Below are positions 1 to 9,527 of a DNA stretch of 64,000 nucleotides, piece by piece. This DNA is from an uncultured Eubacteriales bacterium (GTDB lineage: Bacteria; Bacillota; Clostridia; Christensenellales; Aristaeellaceae). Where the stretch lies: NCBI GenBank assembly GCA_902764915.1, contig CACWXY010000005.1:93955-157954 (forward strand), written 5' to 3'. A program made the position numbers and the translations under genes. Under the pieces are notes generated by a model. That model searched no databases. It saw only the letters and a list, made by a program, of their open reading frames with translations, and was not told the origin of the DNA. Positions within the stretch are counted from its first letter, which is position 1; every line of letters begins with the position of its first letter.

Positions 1-200
1 AACCGATACGGTACCAGAATCCCCTTGCCCGCCACAATAGATCCGGAAAGGGACTGAACCAGAATATAGTACAGGGGAAACGCACAGATCAGAATCAGCA
101 GCAGGAAAAACAGGTAATTCCATACAACGAAAACCTTCCGGCCGGTGGATTCACGAATCGTTTTTTTCCTGCCCGGTGACAGCTTTTTCTCTCGCGTCAT
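1..200 (-). CDS. Carbohydrate ABC transporter permease, YtcP-type (N-terminus only)
   Basis: Only the first 66 or so codons lie in the window; the rest continues beyond base 1. The ATG at 200 is preceded by an AGGAGG-like ribosome binding site. The product begins MTREKKLSPGRKK, a basic cytoplasmic tail, then a first hydrophobic segment ending in FPLYYILVQS, which is typical of the second permease (YtcP/AraQ type) of Firmicutes oligosaccharide importers. It starts 13 bases after the LplB-type permease gene, so the two are co-transcribed. It should form the heterodimeric membrane channel with that protein. Family assignment rests on the short N-terminus plus context. Confidence 0.8.
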   Translation of the reverse strand, partial: MTREKKLSPGRKKTIRESTGRKVFVVWNYLFFLLLILICAFPLYYILVQSLSGSIVAGKGILVPYR

Positions 201-213
201 GACTCCACCCTCC

Positions 214-1131
214 TTAAATAATGGACTCGCCGCGCACTTTTTTCGCTGTGGTATTGGCGATAAAGAGCAGCGCAATACTGATAAAGGATTTCATGATACC
301 GGCTGCGATCGCATAGGAATAGTCCTGTTTTTTCAGGCCCACCGTGTACACGTACAGGTCCAGAACCTCAATGTTATTGTAGATAATGTTGTTCTGGAAT
401 ACATAGTACTGATCAATCCCAGAATTAATGAAATTGGAAACCCGGAGCAGCATCAGAACGATAAATGTAGGCATCAGCCCCGGAATCGTCACATGCAGCG
501 CACACCGGAACCGGCCTGCACCGTCCACCGTTGCCGCCTCGTACAGTTCCTGATCAATCCCCGCAATGGCCGCGATATAGATAATCGCACTCCATCCCAG
601 TCCCTTCCACAGGGCAATCAGTGTCTGGAACCAGTAAACGGCGTTTCTGTCTGTCAGTATGCTTTGGGCAGGCAGGTTCAGTTCCGCCCTGAGCTGATTC
701 AGAAGCCCCTCCGAACTGAAAAGCGCAAAGGCCAGGGAATACACAATCACCCAAGAAATGAAGTGCGGCAGTGTCGTAATCACCTGCGCCAGTTTCCGAA
801 ACCGGTCGGACCGGATTTCGTTGAGCAGAACTGCCAGCAGCATGGGCAGCGGCAGTGTCAGAAAATCCAGGGACGAAAAAATCAGTGTATTGCGCATCAC
901 CCGGCGGGTCGTGGATTTTGTCAGAATCATCTGAAAATACTTCAGCCCGATGAACTTGTTCTGCAGCAAGGGATAACCCGGCTTATACTCGAAAAGGGAG
1001 AGCGCCCAGCCTGCCAGAGGAACATAGTGGAACATGACCACCAGAATCAGCATCGGCAGAAGGATCCAAAACAGCTGCCAGTTCCTTTTCTTCTTCCGGG
1101 GGCGGATGGATTGGCTCAGATTGGTTTGCAC
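214..1131 (-). CDS. Carbohydrate ABC transporter permease, LplB-type
   Basis: An inner-membrane subunit of a sugar importer. About six hydrophobic segments are visible, beginning with LFWILLPMLILVVMFHYVPL, and the central region contains the EAA-type loop EAATVDGAGRFRCALHVTIP that contacts the ATPase. Family members are usually near 300 residues. I chose the GTG at 1131, which has a GAGGGAA ribosome binding site at the right distance, over the ATG at 1164, which has none. It lies between the solute-binding protein gene upstream and the YtcP-type permease downstream. No ATPase gene is present in this locus, so it probably borrows a shared MsmX-like ATPase. Confidence 0.9.
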   Translation of the reverse strand: MQTNLSQSIRPRKKKRNWQLFWILLPMLILVVMFHYVPLAGWALSLFEYKPGYPLLQNKFIGLKYFQMILTKSTTRRVMRNTLIFSSLDFLTLPLPMLLAVLLNEIRSDRFRKLAQVITTLPHFISWVIVYSLAFALFSSEGLLNQLRAELNLPAQSILTDRNAVYWFQTLIALWKGLGWSAIIYIAAIAGIDQELYEAATVDGAGRFRCALHVTIPGLMPTFIVLMLLRVSNFINSGIDQYYVFQNNIIYNNIEVLDLYVYTVGLKKQDYSYAIAAGIMKSFISIALLFIANTTAKKVRGESII

Positions 1132-1175
1132 AGTGGTTCCCTCACTTTCTGCCAAGCATATCAAAGTATGGACGA

Positions 1176-1209
1176 AAGGGGAACAAGAAGTTCCCTCCTT
1201 GTTCCCCTT
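1176..1209 (-). terminator. Hairpin between binding-protein and permease genes (attenuator-like)
   Basis: A perfect 12-bp inverted repeat (1176-1187 and 1198-1209) with a 10-base loop sits between the solute-binding protein stop and the permease start. It is followed on the minus strand by only a short T run, so it is probably a partial terminator or an mRNA-stabilising element that keeps the binding protein in excess over the permeases. That role is inferred. Confidence 0.6.
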
Positions 1210-1235
1210 CTGCGATCAGAGCCCGACAGTTTCCA

Positions 1236-2963
1236 TCACTTGCGGGACTGCTGATACATCTGGAATGCAGGTTCCACAACAGCCTTGGCTTCGTTGAATG
1301 CATTCTCGCACCACGCCCAGGCAGTTGCCTCGTCGGCTTCTTCCCATTCGGTCAAAAGACGGTTCTGAATCTCCGCAAACTCCTCATCGGTCTGCGCCAT
1401 AATCAGTTCCGGCATGGCACGCTCCGCGATGGAAGCGCATTCATCCATAATGCGTTTGATATCCATGGGAATATCGGTGATGCCCAGTGCCACCATCTGG
1501 CCGTAATCCCCTGACAGGTCGTTTACAAGTCCCGCATTCACCTGCTGCATATAGTATTCAGAGGGGCAGGACACGCCGAAGTAATCGGCGAAATTCTTCT
1601 GCCAGGAATTCAGTGTCATGGCACGCACTTCGAAGGTCTTTCCCAGATCGTAGGTATAGCCGTCGGGATGAATGCCGGTGCCGGTAAAGCGTGTCCATTC
1701 GGAGAAGCCGCCATAAATGCCGGTATTAGCATAATATTCATCCGTATTGGCACCATAGGTCTGAATGTCGCTGATGGCCTTTTCCGTCAGGTGCGGAACG
1801 CCGGCTTCATCATAATCCCAGTCCACGCCCTTGATGCCGTTGAAGCAGGTACGCACGATATCAGGATCTGAGAAGAAATTAAGAACGGTCAGCGTGGCTT
1901 CCAGGTTCTTGCACTTCTTATTGATGAAGATATTATCAGACGGCGCATTGCCGGTCATCTGGGGCTTGTTGGCAAAGCAGAACGCAGCGTTGGAGCCAAT
2001 GTTCACAATGGCTGTGGTAGTGGTGGGATCGTCCTTGCTCAGTTCATTGTACAGCTCCTTGCCTTCATAGGGCACGGCGGAGACATACCGGCCCGCACGT
2101 ACCTTGGCCTTCAGCTGATCCGAGGTCATATAGAAGGACTCTTCGTCAAACAGACCTTCCCGCCAGCACTTGTTGAAGAATTTCATGGCCGTCCAGTAGG
2201 CGGAGCGTTCCAGATTGGTATATCCATTGTACAGTACGCAGTCATCCCAGCCGCTCATATACATGGTGCCGCCATACACCCATGGGTTCAGGTTGCCGCC
2301 GTCAATAAGCATGCAGCCGGTCTGATAGAAGCGGGAGAAGGCATTCCATGTACCGATGCCGTATACTTTTTCACCGTTTTCTGTGGTGGGATTCATGGCG
2401 ACCATCTGCTTCATGACTTCAATCCAGTCATCCGCGCTCTTGATTTCCGGGCAGCCCAGTTCCTTGTACAGGTCCCAGCGCAGACGGATACCCCAGGAAG
2501 TATTGTCATCGCAGTTGGTGTCTTCCGGTCCGATGCAGGGGAACAGGAACAGCAGTTCCTTGTTTTCGCCGCCCAGCATGGCGCGGGACAGTTCATTGGT
2601 CGCTGTGTACGTATCAGAGAATACATTGGGCAGAAGGTCCTTGTATTCGTCCAGGTTCAGCGCATAGCCATTGTCGCGCACGGTGTCCAGATAATCCGCA
2701 TTGCATGTCATGATATCCGGGAAATCGCGTCCTGCGAACAGCATGGCGTACTGTTCACTGTCGTAATACTGATACTGCAGGTCAATATTGTACAGTTCAC
2801 GAAGCATCTTGATCTCGTTGGAATTATACCATTTTCCGTCATCGAGATCACTGGAATGGTTCAGGCACATGGTGACCACAATCGGTTCGTCATCGGCAAC
2901 TGCGGCAGGCAGCAGCGAAATGACCATAGCCAGTGCCAGAAGGAAACTGAGCACTTTCTTCAT
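1236..2963 (-). CDS. Extracellular sugar solute-binding protein (LplA-like)
   Basis: The substrate-capture component of the importer encoded just downstream, 575 residues. The N-terminus MKKVLSFLLALAMVISLL is a signal peptide ending in AVADDEP; there is no lipobox cysteine, so cleavage looks like signal peptidase I. The start at 2963 has AGGAGG nine bases upstream; a longer reading from 2984 lacks this. The large size, the signal peptide and the two downstream permeases fit the oligosaccharide-binding LplA group. The sugar cannot be told from the sequence. The YesM/YesN-type sensor-regulator pair directly upstream probably controls it. Confidence 0.88.
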   Translation of the reverse strand: MKKVLSFLLALAMVISLLPAAVADDEPIVVTMCLNHSSDLDDGKWYNSNEIKMLRELYNIDLQYQYYDSEQYAMLFAGRDFPDIMTCNADYLDTVRDNGYALNLDEYKDLLPNVFSDTYTATNELSRAMLGGENKELLFLFPCIGPEDTNCDDNTSWGIRLRWDLYKELGCPEIKSADDWIEVMKQMVAMNPTTENGEKVYGIGTWNAFSRFYQTGCMLIDGGNLNPWVYGGTMYMSGWDDCVLYNGYTNLERSAYWTAMKFFNKCWREGLFDEESFYMTSDQLKAKVRAGRYVSAVPYEGKELYNELSKDDPTTTTAIVNIGSNAAFCFANKPQMTGNAPSDNIFINKKCKNLEATLTVLNFFSDPDIVRTCFNGIKGVDWDYDEAGVPHLTEKAISDIQTYGANTDEYYANTGIYGGFSEWTRFTGTGIHPDGYTYDLGKTFEVRAMTLNSWQKNFADYFGVSCPSEYYMQQVNAGLVNDLSGDYGQMVALGITDIPMDIKRIMDECASIAERAMPELIMAQTDEEFAEIQNRLLTEWEEADEATAWAWCENAFNEAKAVVEPAFQMYQQSRK

Positions 2964-3032
2964 ACAGGCAATCCTCCTTTGCAATCCATACAGTTTTTGG
3001 TTACAGTGACAACGCTGATAGACACTGACTAT

Positions 3033-3060
3033 ATTATAAATAATCCTCTTCCGTCTTCAA
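3033..3060 (-). promoter_or_regulatory. Likely promoter of the binding-protein/permease operon
   Basis: On the minus strand a perfect TATAAT (3033-3038) lies 16 bases downstream of TTGAAG (3055-3060), about 70 bases before the binding-protein start. The 200-base gap between the kinase and binding-protein genes is where an AraC-type activator would be expected to bind. No clear operator was recognised. Confidence 0.5.
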
Positions 3061-3166
3061 TTGAGAAATCAAAGTGTTCCTCCAGGAAGAAATTGGATTT
3101 TTTAAAGATTGTTCTGCCTGTACATGAAAATTGTCCAGTAGTTCTTATAAATGTATAATCAGGACA

Positions 3167-5032
3167 TTATTGGAACATTTTGTTCATCTTTATGTCTTTT
3201 TCTCCTGTGGCTGGTTCCTGTTCAGGGTGGATAGGAATGCGGATTGTCACTGTCGTGCCGACGCCCTTCTCGCTTTCCATGCTCAGTCCTCCGGAGCCGC
3301 CGTACATGATCAGCCGCCGATGAATATTGACCAGACCAATGCCAGAATGCCCGATCTGTCGAGCATCGGCGTCGTGATCCGAGGCATCGCCTGTCCGTAT
3401 CTTTTCCCTAACTCTCTCAAGCTTATCCGCTTCCATACCCTGTCCATTATCCATGACACGCATGACAAGACAGTCCCCTTCCACACTTCCCTCCACAGTC
3501 ACCGTAAGCGTGCCCTTATCCCCGATGCCATGCTCCACACTGTTTTCGATCAGGGGCTGCAGAGTAAAGCAGGGAAGCTGAATCGTCTGCAGTGTTTCCT
3601 CCATCAGAAAACGGATGTCCACGACCCCGCCATAGCGCAAACGCAGAAGCTTCGTATAATGACCCAGGTATGCAAGTTCATCCCGCAAAGACCACACCAG
3701 TCTCCATTCCGCAAAAAGAGGACGGATGAGCTCAGCCAGCTCAATAAGCATATCGCTCACCTTTTCTGCACCGGACATCATGGCCATCCAGCGAATCGCG
3801 GTCATGGAATTGAACAGCATATGCGGATTCAGCTGGCTCTGCAGATTGCGCAGTTCCAGTTCAATGCGCTGGTGCTCCATGTCCCGGGTCTGTTCCAGAA
3901 GATAGCTGATGCTGTCAGCCATGCTGTTGAATTCCGTGCGGATGAGTTCAAACTCGTCATATTGGTATGGCTCCAGAAGACGCACAGACAGATCCTGTTT
4001 CTGAATGCGCTCCAGTGCTGTCCGAATGCTCTTGAACGGACGGAACAGATAGGAAACCCATACCGTATATACAATCAGCGTCATTGCCAGCACCGCCAGG
4101 CTGATAATCCAGGTAAAATGCCGCATCTGCGTGGCTGATTCCCGGTACAGGTCATAGGGCGTCTTTTTCACCAGCATCCAGCCGGAGTTTTCCAGTCGAT
4201 AGGGAAGCATCTGATACTTGGTATCACCCTGCATCAGATTCGTGCCTGCTGCCGCATCCTGCCCACATATGTCCCCATAAAACCAGGGAATCTCACCGGC
4301 GGCATCGGCATTCGGTCCAATGATCTGTCGACCCGAACCGTCCAGAAGGAAGATCTCCCTGTCTTCTTCCTCCAGCACCGCAAAGCAGTTGCGCAAAGCC
4401 TCCGGCTTTACCGAAAAGACCGTCGTCACATAATGCGGACTGTCCGAGAATGAGTAGCGATACTTCGTCCGGTACGCACCGGCAATCAGCTGTGTATCCG
4501 ATGTCTGCCCCAGAGAAGTGCCCATCATGTCCGATGCATTCCATGTGCCCAGCCACACCACCCGATCCTCCACGGGAATGCTGGCTCCGCGGATGCGCAG
4601 GAACAGGGAATGCTCGCCCTGCGCATGGACAAAGTGCCAGCCACGGGTCGCGCCGATCATGGTGCCATCGTCCTTAAGGAAGAACAGCCCGTTCAGGCTG
4701 CCGCTGTCCGCCAAGGATAAGTCGATCGCGGACAACACGCTTCGCAGGTACTGCATGCGTTCAGCATCTGAGGCAAACGTGCCGAAAAGGAACCGTTCCA
4801 CGGACAAGCTCTGCTGCAGATGGGCCGCAGTATTCCGTACTTCAGACAGAATCTGATCGATCTGGGTTCCGGCCGTATGGAATGCCTGCATGGTGTTTTC
4901 CCGGGTCCTGTCCGCCATGGATGCTTCATAGCGCCCAAATACCAGAAAAACAGCCAGTACCAGTGTCAGCAGAATCACCAGAAAAGACAGCACAATCATG
5001 CGGAACTGAAAGGAACGCAGCAGTCTTTTCAT
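3167..5032 (-). CDS. YesM-type sensor histidine kinase
   Basis: A membrane sensor that should phosphorylate the adjacent response regulator, 621 residues. There is an N-terminal transmembrane helix (FRMIVLSFLVILLTLVLAV), a large extracytoplasmic sensor region, a second transmembrane helix near residue 315, a HAMP-like linker, the His_kinase motif QLNPHMLFNSM with the phospho-acceptor histidine, and a C-terminal ATPase domain (N box IENSVEHGI, G1 DNGQGM, G2 GIGLVNIHRRL). The ATG at 5032 overlaps the regulator stop as ATGA and has GGAGG upstream, so it is preferred over the ATG at 5047. The family typically senses sugars and controls neighbouring importers. Confidence 0.93.
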   Translation of the reverse strand: MKRLLRSFQFRMIVLSFLVILLTLVLAVFLVFGRYEASMADRTRENTMQAFHTAGTQIDQILSEVRNTAAHLQQSLSVERFLFGTFASDAERMQYLRSVLSAIDLSLADSGSLNGLFFLKDDGTMIGATRGWHFVHAQGEHSLFLRIRGASIPVEDRVVWLGTWNASDMMGTSLGQTSDTQLIAGAYRTKYRYSFSDSPHYVTTVFSVKPEALRNCFAVLEEEDREIFLLDGSGRQIIGPNADAAGEIPWFYGDICGQDAAAGTNLMQGDTKYQMLPYRLENSGWMLVKKTPYDLYRESATQMRHFTWIISLAVLAMTLIVYTVWVSYLFRPFKSIRTALERIQKQDLSVRLLEPYQYDEFELIRTEFNSMADSISYLLEQTRDMEHQRIELELRNLQSQLNPHMLFNSMTAIRWMAMMSGAEKVSDMLIELAELIRPLFAEWRLVWSLRDELAYLGHYTKLLRLRYGGVVDIRFLMEETLQTIQLPCFTLQPLIENSVEHGIGDKGTLTVTVEGSVEGDCLVMRVMDNGQGMEADKLERVREKIRTGDASDHDADARQIGHSGIGLVNIHRRLIMYGGSGGLSMESEKGVGTTVTIRIPIHPEQEPATGEKDIKMNKMFQ

Positions 5033-6522
5033 CCGTGCCGCCTCCATTCGCCCGGTGTCATGCCCACCATCGTCTTAAATCGGCGGTTGAAGTACGCCGT
5101 ATCGGAAAAGCCGCATTTTTCGGCCACCTGTGCCGTGGTCCATGCTCCGTTTTTCAGCATCATCTGTGCCATCATGATCCGGACTGTATGAATAAATTCC
5201 AGATATCCCACACCCACTTCCTTCTTAAAAAGACTGGACAGATACTGGGGATGAACGGGGATCATGGCAGCGCTTTCCTGCAGCGGAAGGTCACATTCCA
5301 GATGATCCACGATATGCGCAATTACCCGGCATATCTCCGTACGGTAACGGGGCAGAGACGCGACGGCTGTACTGCAGAGAAGGGAAAGCGCTTCCGCCGG
5401 CGTATGACCGGAGCGCAGCTCCTGCATGCGATCCGTCTGCTCCGCCAGCGTCAGCCCCTGGTGCTGCCATAGAAGGCGTGCCAGTCGGGCACATGCGTCC
5501 CAGAAAGCATTGTCTCCCTCATACAGCGCCAGCTCCGCCTGATTGGTCAGATGTACAGCCTGCCTGGCAAACACAAAGTCATTCGTCTGCCACAGCAGAG
5601 ACCGCATATGAGCAAGGGCAGCCTCGACCTGGGTTTTCAGCAGACGGCCTTCCCGGTCCATCCACTGAATTTCCAGTTCCGGCCCCATGCTCTGCATTGC
5701 ACAGTCGCGCATGACGTGCGCCATGCTCGGCAGGCGCAGCATGGGAATCGGCGCGGTACATGCCGTGATGTGCATGTCTACCGAGAAATGATCCTGCATG
5801 TACATGCCGTAACCGTTCAGTACATTCTGCAGTGCATCCAGATCAGGTTTTTCGCTGAAAAGCAGCAGCAGTACATCATCATCCTGCAGAAGATAACGCA
5901 GCTGCAGTGGCTCCATTCGTTCCCAGAGCATCTGGTACAGAATCCGCTTCAGCTGCCAGGGCATTTCACACCGCGCCGTATATACGATACAGACCATGAA
6001 GAAGCTGTCATTCGCCGGCATTCCCCATAGCGGCGCTTTGGCGGAAAACTGCTCATAGGTCAGTGTCTGATGCCATACATAGTCGCCCATCATCCTTCTC
6101 TGCGTCTGCCGCACGGAATCTTCCCTGTCCGGTTCCTGCCCCGTGCTGCCCAGCCGCTGCACAGCTTTTTCCAGCGCTTTCTCAATTTCCGCAATGCTCA
6201 TGGTGGCTTTCACCAGGTAGGCCACCACGTCCAGATCCATGGCTTCCTTAAGCAGATCAAAGCGATCCATGCATGTCACCACAATCACAGCGCACGGCCG
6301 TCCTGTCGCCCGGATACGGCGGATCAGTTCCATTCCGTCAACACCGGGCATATACAGATCCGTAATCACAACATCCGGCTTCTTCTGCGCAAACAATTCC
6401 AGTGCCTGGTTTCCATTGGCGGCTTCTCCCACCACAGTCATATCGTATTTTTCCCAGGGAACGGACACATTCATTCCCATCCGCACAAGTACTTCATCTT
6501 CCGCAATCAGGACTGTATGCAT
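5029..6522 (-). CDS. AraC-type response regulator (YesN-like)
   Basis: A DNA-binding response regulator of 497 residues. Residues 1-125 are a receiver domain with acidic residues at 9-10, phospho-acceptor D55 in VVITDLYMPG, T83 and K105. The C-terminal 100 residues form an AraC double helix-turn-helix (SSLFKKEVGVGYLEFIHTVR, then CGFSDTAYFNRRFKTMVGMT). The middle about 270 residues have no clear fold signature, as is usual in the YesN group. It overlaps the kinase gene by four bases, so the two are translationally coupled. Its likely target is the sugar importer downstream on the same strand, or the divergent GH3 gene. Confidence 0.93.
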   Translation of the reverse strand: MHTVLIAEDEVLVRMGMNVSVPWEKYDMTVVGEAANGNQALELFAQKKPDVVITDLYMPGVDGMELIRRIRATGRPCAVIVVTCMDRFDLLKEAMDLDVVAYLVKATMSIAEIEKALEKAVQRLGSTGQEPDREDSVRQTQRRMMGDYVWHQTLTYEQFSAKAPLWGMPANDSFFMVCIVYTARCEMPWQLKRILYQMLWERMEPLQLRYLLQDDDVLLLLFSEKPDLDALQNVLNGYGMYMQDHFSVDMHITACTAPIPMLRLPSMAHVMRDCAMQSMGPELEIQWMDREGRLLKTQVEAALAHMRSLLWQTNDFVFARQAVHLTNQAELALYEGDNAFWDACARLARLLWQHQGLTLAEQTDRMQELRSGHTPAEALSLLCSTAVASLPRYRTEICRVIAHIVDHLECDLPLQESAAMIPVHPQYLSSLFKKEVGVGYLEFIHTVRIMMAQMMLKNGAWTTAQVAEKCGFSDTAYFNRRFKTMVGMTPGEWRRHG

Positions 6523-6555
6523 AGTTGTCCCCCTGTCTGTCTTTTAATGGCTTGC

Positions 6556-6585
6556 ATTGTACGCTTCCCTTTTTCCATTCGTCAA
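6556..6585 (-). promoter_or_regulatory. Promoter of the two-component regulator operon
   Basis: On the minus strand TTGACG (6580-6585) is followed after 18 bases by TACAAT (6556-6561), about 35 bases upstream of the regulator start. It lies back to back with a plus-strand promoter for the GH3 gene. Confidence 0.6.
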
Positions 6586-6599
6586 GCGTCTGGCCTTGC

Positions 6600-6628
6600 T
6601 TGACGGTGCAGACTGCCTGTGCTATTTT
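6600..6628 (+). promoter_or_regulatory. Likely promoter of the GH3/deacetylase operon
   Basis: TTGACG (6600-6605), 17 bases, then TATTTT (6623-6628), about 115 bases before the GH3 start. The -10 match is modest. Its position 15 bases from the divergent regulator promoter suggests shared control. Confidence 0.45.
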
Positions 6629-6742
6629 TACAGCTGCTGACAGACACATCCCGGAAAAAATACGCTGTTTTTTTCTCGTTCTTTTCTTATGCCATGTGCT
6701 TTTTACATGCCTTTCTATAAAACAGAAAATGAGGCCAGAAAA

Positions 6743-8332
6743 ATGAATATTCATGATCTTCCCTGGGCCGAGGCGGAAAAGATCCTGTCTTCCTTAACAC
6801 TGAAGCAGAAAATCGGCCAGATGGTCATTGCCAGCATTGAAGTCACCTGCATGGATGACCGCACCCGCGCCTTTCTCAAGGAAAACGCGATCGGCAATGT
6901 CATCCTGTTCGGGAAAAACTGTGCCAGCCGTCATCAGATTGCCGCTCTGAACGCTGAAATCCAGGATGTGATAACAGAAACCACAGGACTCCAGGCTCTG
7001 ATTTCCATTGATCAGGAGGGCGGCCGTGTAACTCGTATCCGCAAGGGTGCTACTGTATTCCCCAGTGCCATGGCCATCGGTGCTACCGGGGATCCCGACA
7101 ATGCTTTTCTGACCGGCTACATCATGGGCCGCGAAATGAAGGCGCTGGGCATTTATCACGATTTTGCCCCTGTCTTTGATCTCAATTTTGATGAAGAAAC
7201 CCCCATCTTCAGCAATCGCTCCTATGCGATTGACCCGCATGAAGACGCTGTGTATTCCGGAGCCATGGCCCGCGGGCTTCGTGCGGCCGGGATACTGGAC
7301 TGCGGCAAGCATTTCCCGGGAAGAGGACACGGCCACGGCGATACGCACTTTGACTTTGTCGTACACCGCGATTCTCTGGAGGATATCAGGGAAAAGTATC
7401 TGGTTCCCTTCCGCAGCGCCATGAAAGACGGCATGTGCAGTCTGATGGCCTCTCACAGCTGTTACCCTGCCCTGGACGACCGCTGCATCCCCAATACCGT
7501 ATCCGACCGGGTTCTGCAGGGCCTGGCCCGGAAGGAAATGGGCTTTGAAGGCCTGATCATCAGCGATGACGTGCTGATGGCCGCCGTCGAAAAGAAGTAC
7601 GGTGCCCCTCAGGGGGCTGTGCTGTGCGCACAGGCGGGCTGTGATATGGTGATCATCGGCAACGGCGGTGACAATGCCGACCCCGACGGGCTTGATGTCC
7701 AGCCGCCCATTGTGCAGCGCATGCTGGAAGCTGCCCGCAGCGGAGAACTGTCCATGGAGCGCATCCATGACTCCGTGCGCCGCATCATTGCCGTAAAGCT
7801 GGCCCTGGGCGACATGCGGCCCATGCAGCATGTGGAAAAGCAGGACTGGTCAGCCCATGAAGCCTTTGCCCAGGCATTGTCCCGGCAGACAGTGCGTATC
7901 GCCAGGGATCCGGTGCATATGCTGCCGCTTCCCGAGGGCACGCTGTTCCTCTCGCGCCGCTCTTTTGCCCGGCTGGGTGTGGAAGAGGGGGATGTTCTGT
8001 TCGATTCCTTTGCGCCGCTGGCGGCTTCTCTCCTCGGCGGCAATGCCGTAGAGTTTGACGTATCACCAGACCTGGAGGCACTGAAGCCATTGATTCAGCG
8101 CGCTCCGGCTGTGGTGTTCTCCGTTACCAGTGAAGACGAATGCCTGCGCCTGAAGGCATCCATGCAGACCATATGCGCGTGGAATCCGCGCTTCTGCATG
8201 GTATGCCTGGATTCCCCGCATATTCTTAGCCATGTGCCTTTTGTCCCCTGTGCGGTTTACAGCTATGATCAGACCTTGCATGCCGTGCAGTCTGTATGCG
8301 CACTGCTGAAAAACAAGGAGGGAGTTTTATGA
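6743..8332 (+). CDS. Glycoside hydrolase family 3, NagZ-like beta-N-acetylhexosaminidase
   Basis: Predicted to release N-acetylhexosamine residues. The 529-residue product has the GH3 barrel with GKHFPGRGHGHGDTHFD, where the Asp-Thr-His loop matches the His-Asp dyad that serves as acid/base in NagZ-type enzymes, and the nucleophile region GLIISDDVLMAAV. A C-terminal part of about 150 residues follows the barrel. No signal peptide is seen from MNIHDLPWAE, so it acts in the cytoplasm. The ATG at 6743 has GAGG upstream; the longer reading from 6689 looks untranslated. It overlaps the next gene, a PIG-L-type deacetylase, by three bases. The pair suggests turnover of N-acetylglucosamine-containing glycans or muropeptides. 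Confidence 0.9.
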   Translation: MNIHDLPWAEAEKILSSLTLKQKIGQMVIASIEVTCMDDRTRAFLKENAIGNVILFGKNCASRHQIAALNAEIQDVITETTGLQALISIDQEGGRVTRIRKGATVFPSAMAIGATGDPDNAFLTGYIMGREMKALGIYHDFAPVFDLNFDEETPIFSNRSYAIDPHEDAVYSGAMARGLRAAGILDCGKHFPGRGHGHGDTHFDFVVHRDSLEDIREKYLVPFRSAMKDGMCSLMASHSCYPALDDRCIPNTVSDRVLQGLARKEMGFEGLIISDDVLMAAVEKKYGAPQGAVLCAQAGCDMVIIGNGGDNADPDGLDVQPPIVQRMLEAARSGELSMERIHDSVRRIIAVKLALGDMRPMQHVEKQDWSAHEAFAQALSRQTVRIARDPVHMLPLPEGTLFLSRRSFARLGVEEGDVLFDSFAPLAASLLGGNAVEFDVSPDLEALKPLIQRAPAVVFSVTSEDECLRLKASMQTICAWNPRFCMVCLDSPHILSHVPFVPCAVYSYDQTLHAVQSVCALLKNKEGVL

Positions 8333-9123
8333 TGACCTTTCTGATGATCGGTGCCCACCCGGATGATATGGACCTGGACTGCGGCGGACTGGCCGTTCTG
8401 ATGCACCGTCGCGGGCATAGAGTGATTTTCCTGTCCATGACCAACGGAAACGCAGGCCACATGTCCATCACTTCGGAAGAGCTGAGAGTGCGCAGAAGTC
8501 AGGAAATGGCAGAAGCCGCGCGGCTTTACGGCGGAATCCGTTATGAGACCATGGACATCGATGATGGATATCTTACACCCGATATTCCCACCCGGGACCG
8601 GCTGATCCGCTACATACGGAAAGAGAAGCCAGATGTTATCATTACTCATCGCAGCTGCGATTATCATCCCGACCATCGCGCCTGCGGCCAGCTGGTCATG
8701 GATTGCAGCTATCTGGTGGGTGTGCCGCTGATCTGTCCCGATGTCCCCGCCCTGCATACGCATCCGGTGATTCTGTACTGCGAAGACCGGTTTACCATGC
8801 CGGCGCCTTTCCGTCCGGATCTCGCTGTCAGGTGCGACGAAGCCGTGGACCAGCAGATCCAGGGTGTACTGGCCCATCGCTCGCAGCTTCTGGAGTGGCT
8901 CCCCTATGACGGGCACTGGACAGATGTACTGGAAGCAACCTCAGAAGAGGAAGCGATTGCCCGCCTGAGAGAACGGCTGCAGAAACGGTTCTCAGCGCCC
9001 GTGGAACGGTTCCCTGACGCTTTCCCGGAAAAAACCACCTATGGCGAAGTCTTCCAGATTGATGAGTACGGCGGACCGATGACAGACGAGATTCGCGAGG
9101 TCATAACCGGAAAGCAATCCTGA
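8329..9123 (+). CDS. PIG-L (LmbE) family N-deacetylase
   Basis: A zinc-dependent deacetylase of 264 residues, of the family acting on N-acetylglucosamine-bearing substrates. The zinc site is visible: AHPDDMDLDCGG near the N-terminus (His, Asp, Asp) and HRSCDYHPDHRACG further on. It starts with an ATG overlapping the stop of the GH3 gene (ATGA) after AAGGAGG, so the two enzymes are made together. No signal peptide is seen. The natural substrate is unknown. A strong terminator follows about 140 bases later. Confidence 0.9.
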   Translation: MMTFLMIGAHPDDMDLDCGGLAVLMHRRGHRVIFLSMTNGNAGHMSITSEELRVRRSQEMAEAARLYGGIRYETMDIDDGYLTPDIPTRDRLIRYIRKEKPDVIITHRSCDYHPDHRACGQLVMDCSYLVGVPLICPDVPALHTHPVILYCEDRFTMPAPFRPDLAVRCDEAVDQQIQGVLAHRSQLLEWLPYDGHWTDVLEATSEEEAIARLRERLQKRFSAPVERFPDAFPEKTTYGEVFQIDEYGGPMTDEIREVITGKQS

Positions 9124-9527
9124 GCCGGAGATTTTCCTCTGCACGCTTGGTCTTTATTGCCTGATCTGCCAAAGCAGGCAGCAGACACATTGCCATCGTT
9201 GATTTCCTGCGCTTGGCAGTATCCATGAAGCCAGGTTGCTTCCGTTTTTTTCCAAAAAACAGGAAGGGACTGCAGCCATGCATTTCTGTCACATCTCATG
9301 CATGGCTGCAGTCCCTTTTTCATGGCCGGCTGCTTCTGCAGTAAGGGATTGCTCCCAAACTGCAGACCGCCTCCCGTATCACAGCATATTCTTATCGTTT
9401 CATTGTGCACCGCACAGGCATTCCTGCCGTTTCTCCCATAATCCGCACTTTCCTGTTTTTTCCTTTCAGTGCACCCGTCCGGGAGTCCGTCGGGTCATCG
9501 TCACATCACAGACTGCAGGCGTCCTTT
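9124..9527. other. Intergenic region with convergent terminator
   Basis: About 400 bases between convergent genes. Apart from the terminator at 9264-9317 I see no gene or recognisable RNA. Confidence 0.6.
9264..9320 (+). terminator. Strong intrinsic terminator
   Basis: A perfect 20-bp stem (9264-9283 with 9298-9317), 14-base loop, and a run of T through 9320. It ends the GH3/deacetylase operon. Its symmetry and the A-rich stretch on the left would let it also stop transcription from the convergent MATE gene. Confidence 0.92.
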
